DNA of 64,000 nucleotides from Rhizobium binae (GTDB taxonomy: Bacteria; Pseudomonadota; Alphaproteobacteria; Rhizobiales; Rhizobiaceae): positions 62,001-126,000 of the forward strand of contig NZ_CP071609.1 of NCBI RefSeq assembly GCF_017357225.1. Reading direction: 5' to 3'. Positions 52,895 through 61,464 of this stretch are shown here, piece by piece; position 1 is the first letter of the stretch; every line of letters begins with the position of its first letter. The position numbers and the translations under genes are program-made. The notes beneath the pieces are model-generated. The model made no database searches. It was not told the origin of the DNA and saw only the letters and a list, made by a program, of their open reading frames with translations.

Positions 52895-53971
52895 CTAGCC
52901 TCTGTAACCACCCATCAGGATGCGCAACAGATCGGCCTGTGCAGACCCTGCCGGCATCGTATCCGCTGTGAAAGGGACATTGATATAGGCCTGCCCGTCA
53001 GGTTGCGGCTGGCAATGCACGCCGAATTCCTCGAAAAGCTGGAACCCGACCGCACCAACATCGATCAGTGCATCATAGCTCGGCCAGCCCCAACGCGTAT
53101 CCCATAGGCCGCGCAGCTGCTCCACCAGCCGGCCGATGGCCCTGACAAAAGCCTGATCCTCGGTCGGCAATTCGGGCGCTACCTCGCAGAGGGTGTCGTA
53201 TTCGTTCATCCCGTCCAGATGGCCGAACAGGTAGGATGCGATCCGCAAGGGCTCAAGGATGACGATACCGACTTCCTCAAAGACCCGCACCACATTACCA
53301 TGCAGGCGATAGGACCGGATGGCATCGCGCGCCCTGCTACGGCAATCCTTCAGCCGGACGGCCAAATTGTCGCGGAAACGGGCTTCCTCGTTGACCGCGA
53401 ACCCCGCCGACAAACGGCAGACTGCATATTCACCCCAGCAGGCTTCGGCGAAATGCTGCTCGTGATCGCAGATGAAATATCCGGTCGGCGGACGAAAATG
53501 GATGCCAGGGAATTGGTCCTCGCGAAAGGCGTTTTCTTCGACATGCGCGCATTCATGGGCGATGATGGCAATGGCCGTACGGAAATCCTCTTCGTCGCGA
53601 TCGGCCTCCTCGAGCACAATCGGGCATACCGGACCCGCCGACAAAACGATATGCGTCTTAACGGCGTCGCCACGCATGACCACGATACTCTTTCCGACGC
53701 CGGCCAAGTCCTCGTCATTGGTACGGCTCAACGGCGCCAGCCCTTCGACGCCGCGATCGAGGTCACGCAGCGCCTCGTCGTAATCGACCGCTACGGTCAC
53801 ACCGTCGAGCGCGCTGATATCGATATATTCCCCGACCTCGCGCAGAATGTGGAACATCTGCTGCCCGAGGCATTCGGCGCCGTACTGGTTGGTGATGCCC
53901 CGTACCGTCACCTGGATCTGCGGAAGCGTGGAGGCAGGCACCTCTTGTCGCGGCGTGTCGCTCGTATCCAT
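52895..53971 (-). CDS. Putative zinc metalloprotease (HECAH), paralogue A of an unassigned system
   Basis: 358 residues, no signal peptide. Residues 139-143 read HECAH inside a hydrophobic helix (TAIAIIAHECAHVEEN), the zincin signature HExxH. ACWGEYAVCRLSAGF about 40 residues later offers Glu181 as third ligand in gluzincin style. Other conserved blocks shared with the gene at 54979-55968 are YIDISALDGVTVAVDYDEALRDLDRG, SYLFGHLDGM and PFTADTM near the end. I do not recognise a named family. It is the last gene of a minus-strand block next to hipBA. A cytoplasmic protease role in a defence or stress module is inference. Confidence 0.7.
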   Translation of the reverse strand: MDTSDTPRQEVPASTLPQIQVTVRGITNQYGAECLGQQMFHILREVGEYIDISALDGVTVAVDYDEALRDLDRGVEGLAPLSRTNDEDLAGVGKSIVVMRGDAVKTHIVLSAGPVCPIVLEEADRDEEDFRTAIAIIAHECAHVEENAFREDQFPGIHFRPPTGYFICDHEQHFAEACWGEYAVCRLSAGFAVNEEARFRDNLAVRLKDCRSRARDAIRSYRLHGNVVRVFEEVGIVILEPLRIASYLFGHLDGMNEYDTLCEVAPELPTEDQAFVRAIGRLVEQLRGLWDTRWGWPSYDALIDVGAVGFQLFEEFGVHCQPQPDGQAYINVPFTADTMPAGSAQADLLRILMGGYRG

Positions 53972-53994
53972 ATTAGCCCCTCACTCCGCTCGCC

Positions 53995-54753
53995 TCATGC
54001 GGTTTCACCCAGCTGCGCCTGCCCGCCAGCGGCAAGCACCTTATAGCGGGCATGCAGGTCATAGAATGCTTCGTCGCCCACCATGGTGGGTATCATGCGC
54101 ACAAGGCTGAAGACGCACAGCAAAACGGCGAGGCCGAGTATGTTCAGCGTCTCCTGCAGCTCGTCTTCCTCCAGCAGAGGATCGAGGCTGAACAATGCGG
54201 TCCCGTCCGCCAGGAACGAACGATGCCGTAATAGCGAGCTGTAGGTGACATGTGCCGTGTCGGCGGAGATCTCACGATACATGTGCGCCATGCGCGGGAA
54301 CTGGCTGTCCTTGCTCAGGTCACTCGGCTTTAACTGCGCGCCCTTCTTGTCATTCAGGAATTCCTGCAGCAGCTTACGCGACCCGGCATCAAGGTCCGTC
54401 TGCATGTCCTTAAACGCCTTGGCTCTCGACCATTTACTCTTGGCTTCGTCATCCTTGAGCGCCTGCAGATAATCAGGCTTGCGGCGCGCCGCATCCATAT
54501 GGATCGCGCATTCGACGACCTTGCGGCAGGTACTGCGCACATCGAGCACCTTATCATGCTCAGCGAGCAACAATGCCGTGTCGAACAATGTCAGGGCACG
54601 GGCGAACAGCGCGAATTTCACGAACAGCAGTTCGGGCTCTTCGCTTTCCGGCGCATCGAAGCTGTCCACGTCCGCGAGCTTCGACGCAGCCATGCGGAAA
54701 TCCCTCATCCATCGCAGCCATGCTTCATTTATCTGGGGCTGATCATCATTCAT
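53995..54753 (-). CDS. DUF5677-like helical protein between the two metalloprotease-like genes
   Basis: 252 residues from the ATG at 54753 (MNDDQPQINEAWLRWMRDF), which follows AGGAAGAA. The central part (FARALTLFDTALLLAEHDKVLDVRSTCRKVVECAIHMDAARRKPDYLQALKDDEAKSKW, then HMYREISADTAHVTYSSLLRH) resembles DUF5677-type proteins, an all-helical family seen among accessory genes, with a conserved R/H pattern. The C-terminus has a hydrophobic stretch (ILGLAVLLCVFSLVRMIPTMVG) that could be a membrane helix or buried helix. It lies 23 bases upstream of paralogue A, so they are probably co-transcribed. The family call is tentative. Confidence 0.6.
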   Translation of the reverse strand: MNDDQPQINEAWLRWMRDFRMAASKLADVDSFDAPESEEPELLFVKFALFARALTLFDTALLLAEHDKVLDVRSTCRKVVECAIHMDAARRKPDYLQALKDDEAKSKWSRAKAFKDMQTDLDAGSRKLLQEFLNDKKGAQLKPSDLSKDSQFPRMAHMYREISADTAHVTYSSLLRHRSFLADGTALFSLDPLLEEDELQETLNILGLAVLLCVFSLVRMIPTMVGDEAFYDLHARYKVLAAGGQAQLGETA

Positions 54754-54978
54754 GCGATTCTTCCTGGTTGCCACCGGTACGTGCGGAGTCAAATAGCTAT
54801 CCCGGAGGATAATCCCACCGCCAAATGGTTCAGCGGAATGCGATGCGACTATGCGATAATCAGGAAGTCGGAAGCCGTCAGCACCAAACCTTTGTCAGAG
54901 AGGCGAACTGGACCGCAGCAGCCTTTCCGTACTGTCAGCCTCATACTGGAGAGCACCCGTGTCTTTATGTGGCCATTC

Positions 54979-55968
54979 CTACATCGTGGCGGACGTGAAC
55001 GGAATGCGGAAGCCGCAATTACCGTGCCCGTCCCATTGGAAGAAGAAGCCACCCTCGCCCAGCACATCGATGATGATCTCGCCGATCGGTGCGAATTCGC
55101 TTCGATCTTCCCATTGCCCGTACCTGGACCACAGTTCTCTTAGCGCGGTGCGCAGCCTTTCGAAAAACGGGGCGAACCAATGCCCTTCCAGCGCCCCGCG
55201 GACCGCAGGCACATCGTCTATCGTCAAGCCGTGACCGTCCATATGGCCGAGCAGATAGCTGCCGCTCGTCATCAGGTTCTGGTAATACCGCACGACCTCG
55301 GAGAGTATTCGGTCATGGTCGTGATCGGTGCGATAGCGCGGGATACATTCGTTTGCCCGGTTCATCGTCTCGTCGAGATGGGTGATGAATGCATTGGTGT
55401 AATCCTGCAGAGGATCTCGGCCGAACGGGGCTGCGATACGGCACGCCGCATACTCATCCCAGCAGGCGTTTTCGGCCTGCCCTTCGCAGGCATCTGCGGC
55501 ATCATCGTAGATTTTTTTTAGCAGCGTATCGGGGAACGCCTTGTCAGTCGTCATGGTGAGTTCGACATGTGCGCAGTCATGAGCGAGCAGATGCAGGGAA
55601 TGGGCGTAATGCTCATCTTCCTCGTCCTGCAGTGAATAGATATAGGCAGCGTTCAGTACCAAATGCGATTTGAGAATACCGTCTCGAATGACGCTCGGCG
55701 CCATCGCAACGCCTTCGACCAGCTCGGAACTGGGCGTTAGGCGGTGGTCCGTTTCATATCCTCTATCGAGTGCGAGAAGCGCTTCCTTGTAATCGACGGC
55801 GATAGTGATGCCGTCCAGCCGCTCGAGATTGATGTAACGGCTCAACTCCCGCACATAATTGCCGACGCAATAGGCGAGCTTCTCTCCTGCTTTTTCTTCC
55901 ATGCCTTGGACTGAAATACAAATGCTGGGCACGGTGATCGGTCGCTCTTCCTCGATGATCTCAGTCAT
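54979..55968 (-). CDS. Metalloprotease-like protein with HDCAH, paralogue B of an unassigned system
   Basis: 329 residues. It aligns over its whole length with the gene at 52895-53971: YINLERLDGITIAVDYKEALLALDRG, LHLLAHDCAHVELT, ACWDEYAACRIAAPFG, SYLLGHMDGH and PFTSATM all match blocks of paralogue A. At residues 130-134 the zinc motif is HDCAH, so the catalytic glutamate is replaced by aspartate while both histidines and the later Glu are kept. Activity is therefore likely reduced or lost, and a zinc-binding regulatory or sensor role is possible. A 225-base gap separates it from the DUF5677-like gene, and it lies 15 bases after the small Cys/His gene. Confidence 0.7.
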   Translation of the reverse strand: MTEIIEEERPITVPSICISVQGMEEKAGEKLAYCVGNYVRELSRYINLERLDGITIAVDYKEALLALDRGYETDHRLTPSSELVEGVAMAPSVIRDGILKSHLVLNAAYIYSLQDEEDEHYAHSLHLLAHDCAHVELTMTTDKAFPDTLLKKIYDDAADACEGQAENACWDEYAACRIAAPFGRDPLQDYTNAFITHLDETMNRANECIPRYRTDHDHDRILSEVVRYYQNLMTSGSYLLGHMDGHGLTIDDVPAVRGALEGHWFAPFFERLRTALRELWSRYGQWEDRSEFAPIGEIIIDVLGEGGFFFQWDGHGNCGFRIPFTSATM

Positions 55969-55983
55969 GCTTCCTCACGCTGC

Positions 55984-56487
55984 CTACAAGTGCGTCTTGG
56001 CCCAGACCAGCGCGGTCAACGCCCCTGCCCTTGCCTCTTCCACGGATGCGAATTCCTTGTTGCCGCTGCGGGTCGCACCGTTCTTGCGGTTCGTTACCAC
56101 CACGCCAAAGCCTGCATTTTTGGGGAATACCGTCAGATTATACCCTTCGGTGTTGATGTAATCATTGCCCTTGGCCGACCGTTTCCACGAGCGCTCGGCC
56201 CATGTCTTACGGCGTTTGGCGAGGCTCCTTAATCCCCTCTCCCGTTCTTTCGGACGGGCATAGTCCTCTTCCATATGTTCGGCACAGACGCAGCCAACGG
56301 CCAATGATTCCGTGGTCTGGCCGTGCTCCATATAATGGACGTAGCGGATGTTGACGCTTTTGCACATTTCGCAAAGCTGGGAAGGCTCACCCAAATCCTC
56401 GATCCCGACACATGACCATCCCTTTTTGGGCACCCCAGCTTCGGACCATTTGCCATGACTCGTATGATCCCTGGTCATCGCGTCCAC
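55984..56487 (-). CDS. Small Cys/His-rich hypothetical protein
   Basis: 167 residues from a GTG at 56487 (an ATG three codons later is possible). CEMCKSVNIRYVHYMEHGQTTESLAVGCVCAEHMEEDY gives a C-x2-C ... C-x-C-x2-H set suited to one zinc ion. A second conserved-looking part, WAERSWKRSAKGNDYINTEGYNLTVFPKNAGFGVVVTNR, reads like a small beta domain. I have seen related hypothetical proteins on plasmids and in phages but know no function. It lies 13 bases after the ImmA-like gene and 15 before paralogue B. Confidence 0.65.
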   Translation of the reverse strand: MDAMTRDHTSHGKWSEAGVPKKGWSCVGIEDLGEPSQLCEMCKSVNIRYVHYMEHGQTTESLAVGCVCAEHMEEDYARPKERERGLRSLAKRRKTWAERSWKRSAKGNDYINTEGYNLTVFPKNAGFGVVVTNRKNGATRSGNKEFASVEEARAGALTALVWAKTHL

Positions 56488-56500
56488 TCAATCTTGACCT

Positions 56501-57601
56501 CTATTTCACGATACTGAGCTTTGAGCGTCGGACTTCACTACCCTCATTGTCGGTACCGTGCTGGGGCAGAATACAAAATAAAAGTCGTTCGACCTCAGTC
56601 ATTGGAAGCGATAGCTCATCGGCAACGTCCACGAGACTTTTCCGCTCCGCCCAAAGCTGGGATAAAACCTTCCCCCATAGCACAGACGTTTCCCTGGGGA
56701 TGCCATCAGGTTCGCTCGTGCGATAACCGCGTTTCCCAAGCTCGATACATATGGAACGGTATTGCCATTCGGAGAGCATGGGTCTGGTAAGATGTGCCAG
56801 TCGGTATGCCAGCGCCATTGCCGAGACGCGCCACCTTTTCTTCGCCCGTAAAATGAGATCAGCCGTTATAAGACGGGGCATTCTGACCCTAACGTCTTCC
56901 TCCGGCATTAGAAAGGCGGAAGCGAAGCGGTTTGCCTCCACCTCGGCCGTGCGTGTATCTTCGTCCGCACCTGAGGTTTGGCCATGCCTGTGCAGGACCA
57001 AATGGCCCAGTTCGTGAGCCGCATCAAAAATACTACGCTCCGCCGATTTGAACGAATTCAGAAACACATACGCTTTGTCATTTTGCCAGAACGAGAATGC
57101 ATCGACATTTGCCGTGGTTTCTTCTAGCCCCAGGACGCGGATGCCTTTGGCCTCCATCAGTTTCATCATGTTTGCGATGGGTTGGTAGCTGAGGCCCCAG
57201 TGCTGGCGGAGAGCATCGGCGGCAGCTTCAGGTGTCAATTCCGGGTCGAAATGCGGCAAATCCAACGCCGGTAGATTGTATCGATTTTCAAGCCACTCAT
57301 AAACTTCGACCCCGTTATCGCCTGCCGAGAGGGCAGCGTTTCGTTCTTTCGCGGTCATGCTCGACAGGCTTCGAAAGCTGACGATTTCTGCTGAAAGGAG
57401 TGCCGGGTCTTCCTTGAAGAAAAACTGCACGGGATAACCGAGAACCTCTGCGAGTTTCTCAAGTGTTCCAGAATCAGCCTGGTTCTGACCGGTTTCAAGC
57501 CGCGTGATTGTGACCGGCGATACGCCGGCCTTTTCTGCCAGTTCCTTCGCTGTCAGCTTCTGCCGTTTTCTGGCGAGGCTGAGTCTCTTTCCATTGAACA
57601 T
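56501..57601 (-). CDS. XRE helix-turn-helix/ImmA-IrrE metallopeptidase fusion
   Basis: 366 residues. The XRE domain is at about 7-60 (LARKRQKLTAKELAEKAGVSPVTITRLETGQNQADSGTLEKLAEVLG). The ImmA/IrrE peptidase motif is IFDAAHELGHLVLHRHG (HELGH 196-200) with EVEANRFASAFLMPEEDV downstream providing the third ligand. ImmA-type peptidases cleave repressors and trigger induction of mobile elements or toxin-antitoxin loci; fused forms often cleave or regulate a partner encoded next door. The partner here would be the upstream gene at 57614-58237, 12 bases away. Confidence 0.9.
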   Translation of the reverse strand: MFNGKRLSLARKRQKLTAKELAEKAGVSPVTITRLETGQNQADSGTLEKLAEVLGYPVQFFFKEDPALLSAEIVSFRSLSSMTAKERNAALSAGDNGVEVYEWLENRYNLPALDLPHFDPELTPEAAADALRQHWGLSYQPIANMMKLMEAKGIRVLGLEETTANVDAFSFWQNDKAYVFLNSFKSAERSIFDAAHELGHLVLHRHGQTSGADEDTRTAEVEANRFASAFLMPEEDVRVRMPRLITADLILRAKKRWRVSAMALAYRLAHLTRPMLSEWQYRSICIELGKRGYRTSEPDGIPRETSVLWGKVLSQLWAERKSLVDVADELSLPMTEVERLLFCILPQHGTDNEGSEVRRSKLSIVK

Positions 57602-57613
57602 GATTGTTCGGCT

Positions 57614-58237
57614 TTATTTTCGACTGACGACGATATCCAGATCCGGATCGTTGGTCGGTTCATTGATGCCAAAATCGACCGTGTCCAGATCGCCACCCTC
57701 AATCAAAAATACGCGATCGATACAGCGAAGGAATTGGCCATTCTTCACCACAGGTAAGCTGAGTTCCATTGCGCCAAACTGATCGACCATCAGGTAATAT
57801 GTTTTGTGGTCTCCATGAAACTTGACCACGCTGATAGGGAGGTCGATACCGGCAGCTTCAAACATATCGCCACAAGCCACGCGTTCGGAGCCAGCGCCTT
57901 TTCGAGACCGCGCTTTAGGATCCGCTTTGCGGCAGGCTTGATTGACATTTGCAAAGAGAACTCGAAGCTTGAGGACATCATTGCGGATGCCTTCCACACC
58001 TTCCTCGCTAAAGATCTCCCAATTTCCACCGAGGTTTTCGGCTCGAAGGCCCTTCACTCCGTCCATATACGCGAACATGCCGGCGGCATTGGTGGGATGC
58101 AATGGTGAGGCAGTAGCAGCAGCAGCAAGTGCGTGATGACCTGCCGCGATCAATTTCTCACGCTCAAGTTCCAGACGAGCAAGGTAAAGGTCGCCAATCT
58201 CAGGATCAGTGATTGTCTCTGGGCTGATATTTTCCAT
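57614..58237 (-). CDS. Hypothetical protein, likely partner of the ImmA-type regulator
   Basis: 207 residues, first gene of the six-gene minus-strand block. The N-terminal half is helical (LYLARLELEREKLIAAGHHALAAAATASPLHP, VLKLRVLFANVNQACRKADPKARS). The C-terminal half alternates strands (ISVVKFHGDHKTYYLMVDQFGAMELSLPVVKNGQFLRCIDRVFLIEGGD), and the end is acidic. I recognise no family. The position directly ahead of an XRE-ImmA gene is where a cleavable repressor or toxin component is commonly found. The perfect inverted repeat at 58248-58293 lies immediately upstream. Confidence 0.7.
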   Translation of the reverse strand: MENISPETITDPEIGDLYLARLELEREKLIAAGHHALAAAATASPLHPTNAAGMFAYMDGVKGLRAENLGGNWEIFSEEGVEGIRNDVLKLRVLFANVNQACRKADPKARSRKGAGSERVACGDMFEAAGIDLPISVVKFHGDHKTYYLMVDQFGAMELSLPVVKNGQFLRCIDRVFLIEGGDLDTVDFGINEPTNDPDLDIVVSRK

Positions 58238-58247
58238 GCCGCCTACT

Positions 58248-58293
58248 CATGTTAATTTTCTCAACCTCATTTGTGGAGGAAAAAATTAACATG
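58248..58293. promoter_or_regulatory. Perfect 12-bp inverted repeat, candidate operator of the ImmA operon
   Basis: Arms CATGTTAATTTT (58248-58259) and AAAATTAACATG (58282-58293) match without error across a 22-base spacer. The nearer arm ends 11 bases before the first gene of the block. XRE regulators commonly bind such dyads over their own promoter. It could also fold in RNA, but the AT-rich arms and the position favour an operator. Confidence 0.65.
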
Positions 58294-58322
58294 GTCAAGC
58301 TAGAAGAATGAACTCGGCTAAT

Positions 58323-59480
58323 TCACAGGACGCCCCACGCCCGAAACCTCCCCCTCCCCGTCATCTCGCGGAGCCCGAGCTCGCCGACAATCCGCCGCGC
58401 CGCCTGCGGCGTCACCCCGAGCGTCTTGGTGACCGTCCCGGCATGAACGAGCGGCGTCGCCATGACGAGATCGACAAGCTCCGGCAGTTTTGAAGACGTT
58501 CGTCTCCCCTGCAGCTTCCGCGCCATCATTTTTCGCGCGAGCGCCAGCCGGTCGTGCTCCTTCAGCCCGATCTCGGCGGCAGCGATCAGACCGTCGGCAA
58601 TGGCCAGCAGCCGGACTTCTCGGCTGCGATGCCGGCGCCGGTCGACCGGGATGGTTTTCAGGCCGAGGTTGATAGCGGTGAGATGCGCGCCGGAGGTGAT
58701 GCCGGCCTGGCGCAGGATCGAGGCAGCAAGGTGCCGGCCGAGCCAGGGCGCGTGTTGCAGCACGTCGAGCGTATTCCAGGTATCGAGGGCGACGATAGCC
58801 TGCAGCACCGGCGGCAGATTCTCGGCCTGGCGCAGCACGGTTTGCCATTCCTCCAGCCGTGCGTCCTCGTCCCAGTCGAGGTCATAGGCGAGCGGGTCGC
58901 GATCCCGGGACCGACCTTTCGGTGCGACCGCCTCCTTCAGCACGGCGTCCGAGCGCGCCAGCACCGCATCGATGGCAGCCAGCTCGGCGTCGAGGACGCT
59001 GGCGTCGTCGCTGTCCTCCCTCTCCCCTTCCCCGGCCGCATCGGCCTGTGCCACGGCGTCTTCGCTCTCGGCCGCGCCATCTCCAAGAGATGCTACAGGC
59101 CACGCCTGCCCGGCAACGACGTTGTGGCGGCGCAGGCTGCGGAGGCCGTCGGGGCTGAGCGCCCAGCCGGACGGCTGTGCGGCAATGCGCCGGCGGGTGC
59201 GCATGACATCGCGGGCAATGGTCAGTTCGTGCGTCGGCGTGCGGATGTCGTGGCTGGCATCGTGCAGGACGAGGTCCTCGAGATGCACGAGTTCGCCGTC
59301 GATCCACAGCGAGGCGCAGGCATCGGCGAAATGGGATCGTTCGATCCATCCGCTCCCGACCTCCGAACGAGAAATCCGCTCGTCGAGACGGGCAAGCGCG
59401 GTTCCTGCCGCGGAAATGGGCTTGAGCAGTACCTGGAGCAAATCCGGTGGCAGGAGGGATTCCTGTTTCCTGCAAATCAT
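58323..59480 (-). CDS. RHE_PE00001-family plasmid protein (DUF1612 plus C-terminal HTH)
   Basis: 385 residues. SEVGSGWIERSHFADACASLWIDGELVHLEDLVLHDASHDIRTPTHELTIARDVMRTRRRIA is the hallmark of a protein family common on rhizobial plasmids. The middle is acidic, and the C-terminus ends in a winged-helix-like KLPELVDLVMATPLVHAGTVTKTLGVTPQAARRIVGELGLREMTGRGRFRAWGVL. The function is unknown, though the HTH suggests DNA binding in plasmid biology. It is transcribed away from the adjacent IS66-like transposase gene, 14 bases apart. GC content is distinctly higher than in the preceding block, suggesting a different origin. Confidence 0.85.
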   Translation of the reverse strand: MICRKQESLLPPDLLQVLLKPISAAGTALARLDERISRSEVGSGWIERSHFADACASLWIDGELVHLEDLVLHDASHDIRTPTHELTIARDVMRTRRRIAAQPSGWALSPDGLRSLRRHNVVAGQAWPVASLGDGAAESEDAVAQADAAGEGEREDSDDASVLDAELAAIDAVLARSDAVLKEAVAPKGRSRDRDPLAYDLDWDEDARLEEWQTVLRQAENLPPVLQAIVALDTWNTLDVLQHAPWLGRHLAASILRQAGITSGAHLTAINLGLKTIPVDRRRHRSREVRLLAIADGLIAAAEIGLKEHDRLALARKMMARKLQGRRTSSKLPELVDLVMATPLVHAGTVTKTLGVTPQAARRIVGELGLREMTGRGRFRAWGVL

Positions 59481-59494
59481 GAGATTCTTCTTTC

Positions 59495-61168
59495 ATGACG
59501 AAACGCCGCCTGCCCATGGCCGAGCATGCCGACACGCTGTCGCTGAAGGCGCTGCGCGAGCTCGTGACGGGTTTGGTGGAGCGGGCTGATCGAGCAGATG
59601 CCCGGATTGAGAAGCTCGAAGCTGAGAACCAAAGGCTTCGGGATGAGAACGACCAGCTCAGGCTCGAGAACACCCGGCTGAAGATCGACAACCAGCTTTT
59701 GCGTGACGAGATTGCTCGCCTGAAAAACCTGCCGCCGCGCCCGCCCTTCAGACCGTCGGGGATGGAAAAGGCAACGGGTGGCAAGACGCTCACCGGCAAG
59801 AATCCGGCGCCCAGGCCGCGAGGGCCGAAGAACGATACGAAGCGGGTCACGCGTGAAGAGGTGCTGGCTGTCAATGTACCGCCTGGATCGCGCTTCAAGG
59901 GCTACAAGGACTGTTTCGTCCGGGATCTGGTGTTGCGGGTCGAGGTGGTTCGTTACCGTCGGGAATGCTGGGTGACGCCGGAGGGAGACACCATCATCGC
60001 GCCGCTGCCTGTGGGGATACGAGGCGGGTTTGGGCTCAATCTGCGGCGATTTTGTCTGATGCTGCATGCGCATGGGCAGGTCACGACGCAGCGAATGACG
60101 ACGTTGCTCAACGACGTCGGTGTCGAAATCTCCAAACGCCAGGTGGTTCGTTTGCTGACAGAACGGCTGGACGGCTTTCATGCGGAGGATGCAGCCGTCC
60201 TCCACGCCGGCCTGGTCTCGGCGCCCTATGTGACGGTCGACGACACCGGTGCCCGTCACGCCAACCGCAATTTTTATACGACGCATATCGGTGGCGAGCA
60301 TTTCACCGCCTTTCGCACGACGTCCTCGAAGTCGCGACTGAACTTCCTGGCGCTGCTGCGCGGCAACTATCAGGACTATGTCCTTAACGATGCCGCCTTC
60401 ACTTTTCTCGAAGACCGACAGGTCGACCCTGCCCTTCTGGCACGGTTGAGCACCCACGAACCGCAGCGGTTTGCCAATCAGGTTCCGTTCCTCGCCTATC
60501 TGGCTGAGAAGGGTATCGACATCTTTGACCGGGACATTATCCGCCCGTTTGCCGAGGCCGGTATCTGGGGCTCCATTCGCCATCATGGGCTGGTCGGTAA
60601 TGCGGTGATCGTCTCCGACGATGCCGGGCAGTTTCGGGTCGGTACCCACGCGCTGTGTTGGGTCCATGCGGAACGGCTTCTGCACAAGCTGATGCCGGCG
60701 ACGCCGCGCCAGGGAAAACATGTCGAGACCCTGCGCGAGCTGATCTGGCTCTTCTACAAGCAGCTGAAAAACTACCAGCGAAGTCCAGGACGGCGTGCAG
60801 CCCGCGGTCTTCAGGTTCGGTTCGATCGGATATTCTCCATCCGCACCGGATATCGCGACCTCGATCAACTGCTGTTGCGGCTGAAGCGCCGCAAGGCCGA
60901 GCTGTTGCGGGTTTTGGAGCGGCCTGAGACGCCGCTGAATACGAACGCCTCGGAACGGGATCTGCGCGGGTTCGTCATCAAGCGAAAGATCTCGGGTGGC
61001 ACGGTCAGCCGCAATGGCCGACAAGCGCGCGACAGCATGCTCGGGCTGATGAAGACCTGCCAAAAGCTTGGTCTGTCGTTCTGGCACTATCTTGGCGATC
61101 GGCTGGGCATGGGTGATGACGACCATCCTGTTCCGCCCCTCCCTTCCATGGTTGCGGCACGCGCCTGA
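59495..61168 (+). mobile_element. IS66-like transposase gene, single ORF
   Basis: 557 residues. An N-terminal leucine-rich coiled coil (RIEKLEAENQRLRDENDQLRLENTRLKIDNQLLRDEIARLK) typical of IS66 TnpC proteins is followed by a DDE core with acidic residues in YVTVDDTGARH, AVIVSDDAGQFRVGTHALCWVHAERLL and TNASERDLRGFVIKRKISGG. It is complete. The accessory genes tnpA and tnpB of classic IS66 elements are absent, and I could not identify terminal inverted repeats, so element ends are not given. It may be an IS66-related transposase that stands alone. Confidence 0.85.
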
Positions 61169-61349
61169 CGCCTCATCCTTGCCCATTGGGCTGGCACTGC
61201 CACCAGATTTGCTCCACTTACCTTGAGCAGACTTTGGAAGGGCAATTTCGCGAGATCGTAAGACATTGAAATCATGGTAAATGATTTCCTATAGGAACTC
61301 TATCTCAAAGTTAGGTTTCCTCACTGGGTATACTTGAGTGCTGGACTGT

Positions 61350-61382
61350 CTACCATCGATAAGTATCGGTTATCGATGGTAG
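61350..61382. repeat. Lox-like 13-7-13 perfect inverted repeat upstream of the recombinase gene
   Basis: Arms CTACCATCGATAA and TTATCGATGGTAG are perfect inverted copies around the spacer GTATCGG. The layout (13-base arms, 7-base centre) is that of a core site for tyrosine recombinases such as loxP or FRT. It lies 82 bases upstream of a tyrosine recombinase gene. An operator or transcription terminator is the alternative, but no T-run follows on the plus strand. Confidence 0.6.
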
Positions 61383-61464
61383 TTGATCTGCGGCCGCAAA
61401 TCAGAAAGAATCGGGGCAAATCACGGTCCGAGCGACCGCCGAAACCCGCGATTTTGGAGCGATC

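Noticed and set aside
59477..61186. 569-residue minus-strand open frame
   Set aside because: Fully antisense to the IS66-like transposase, whose DDE and coiled-coil motifs are clear; the minus frame has no motif.
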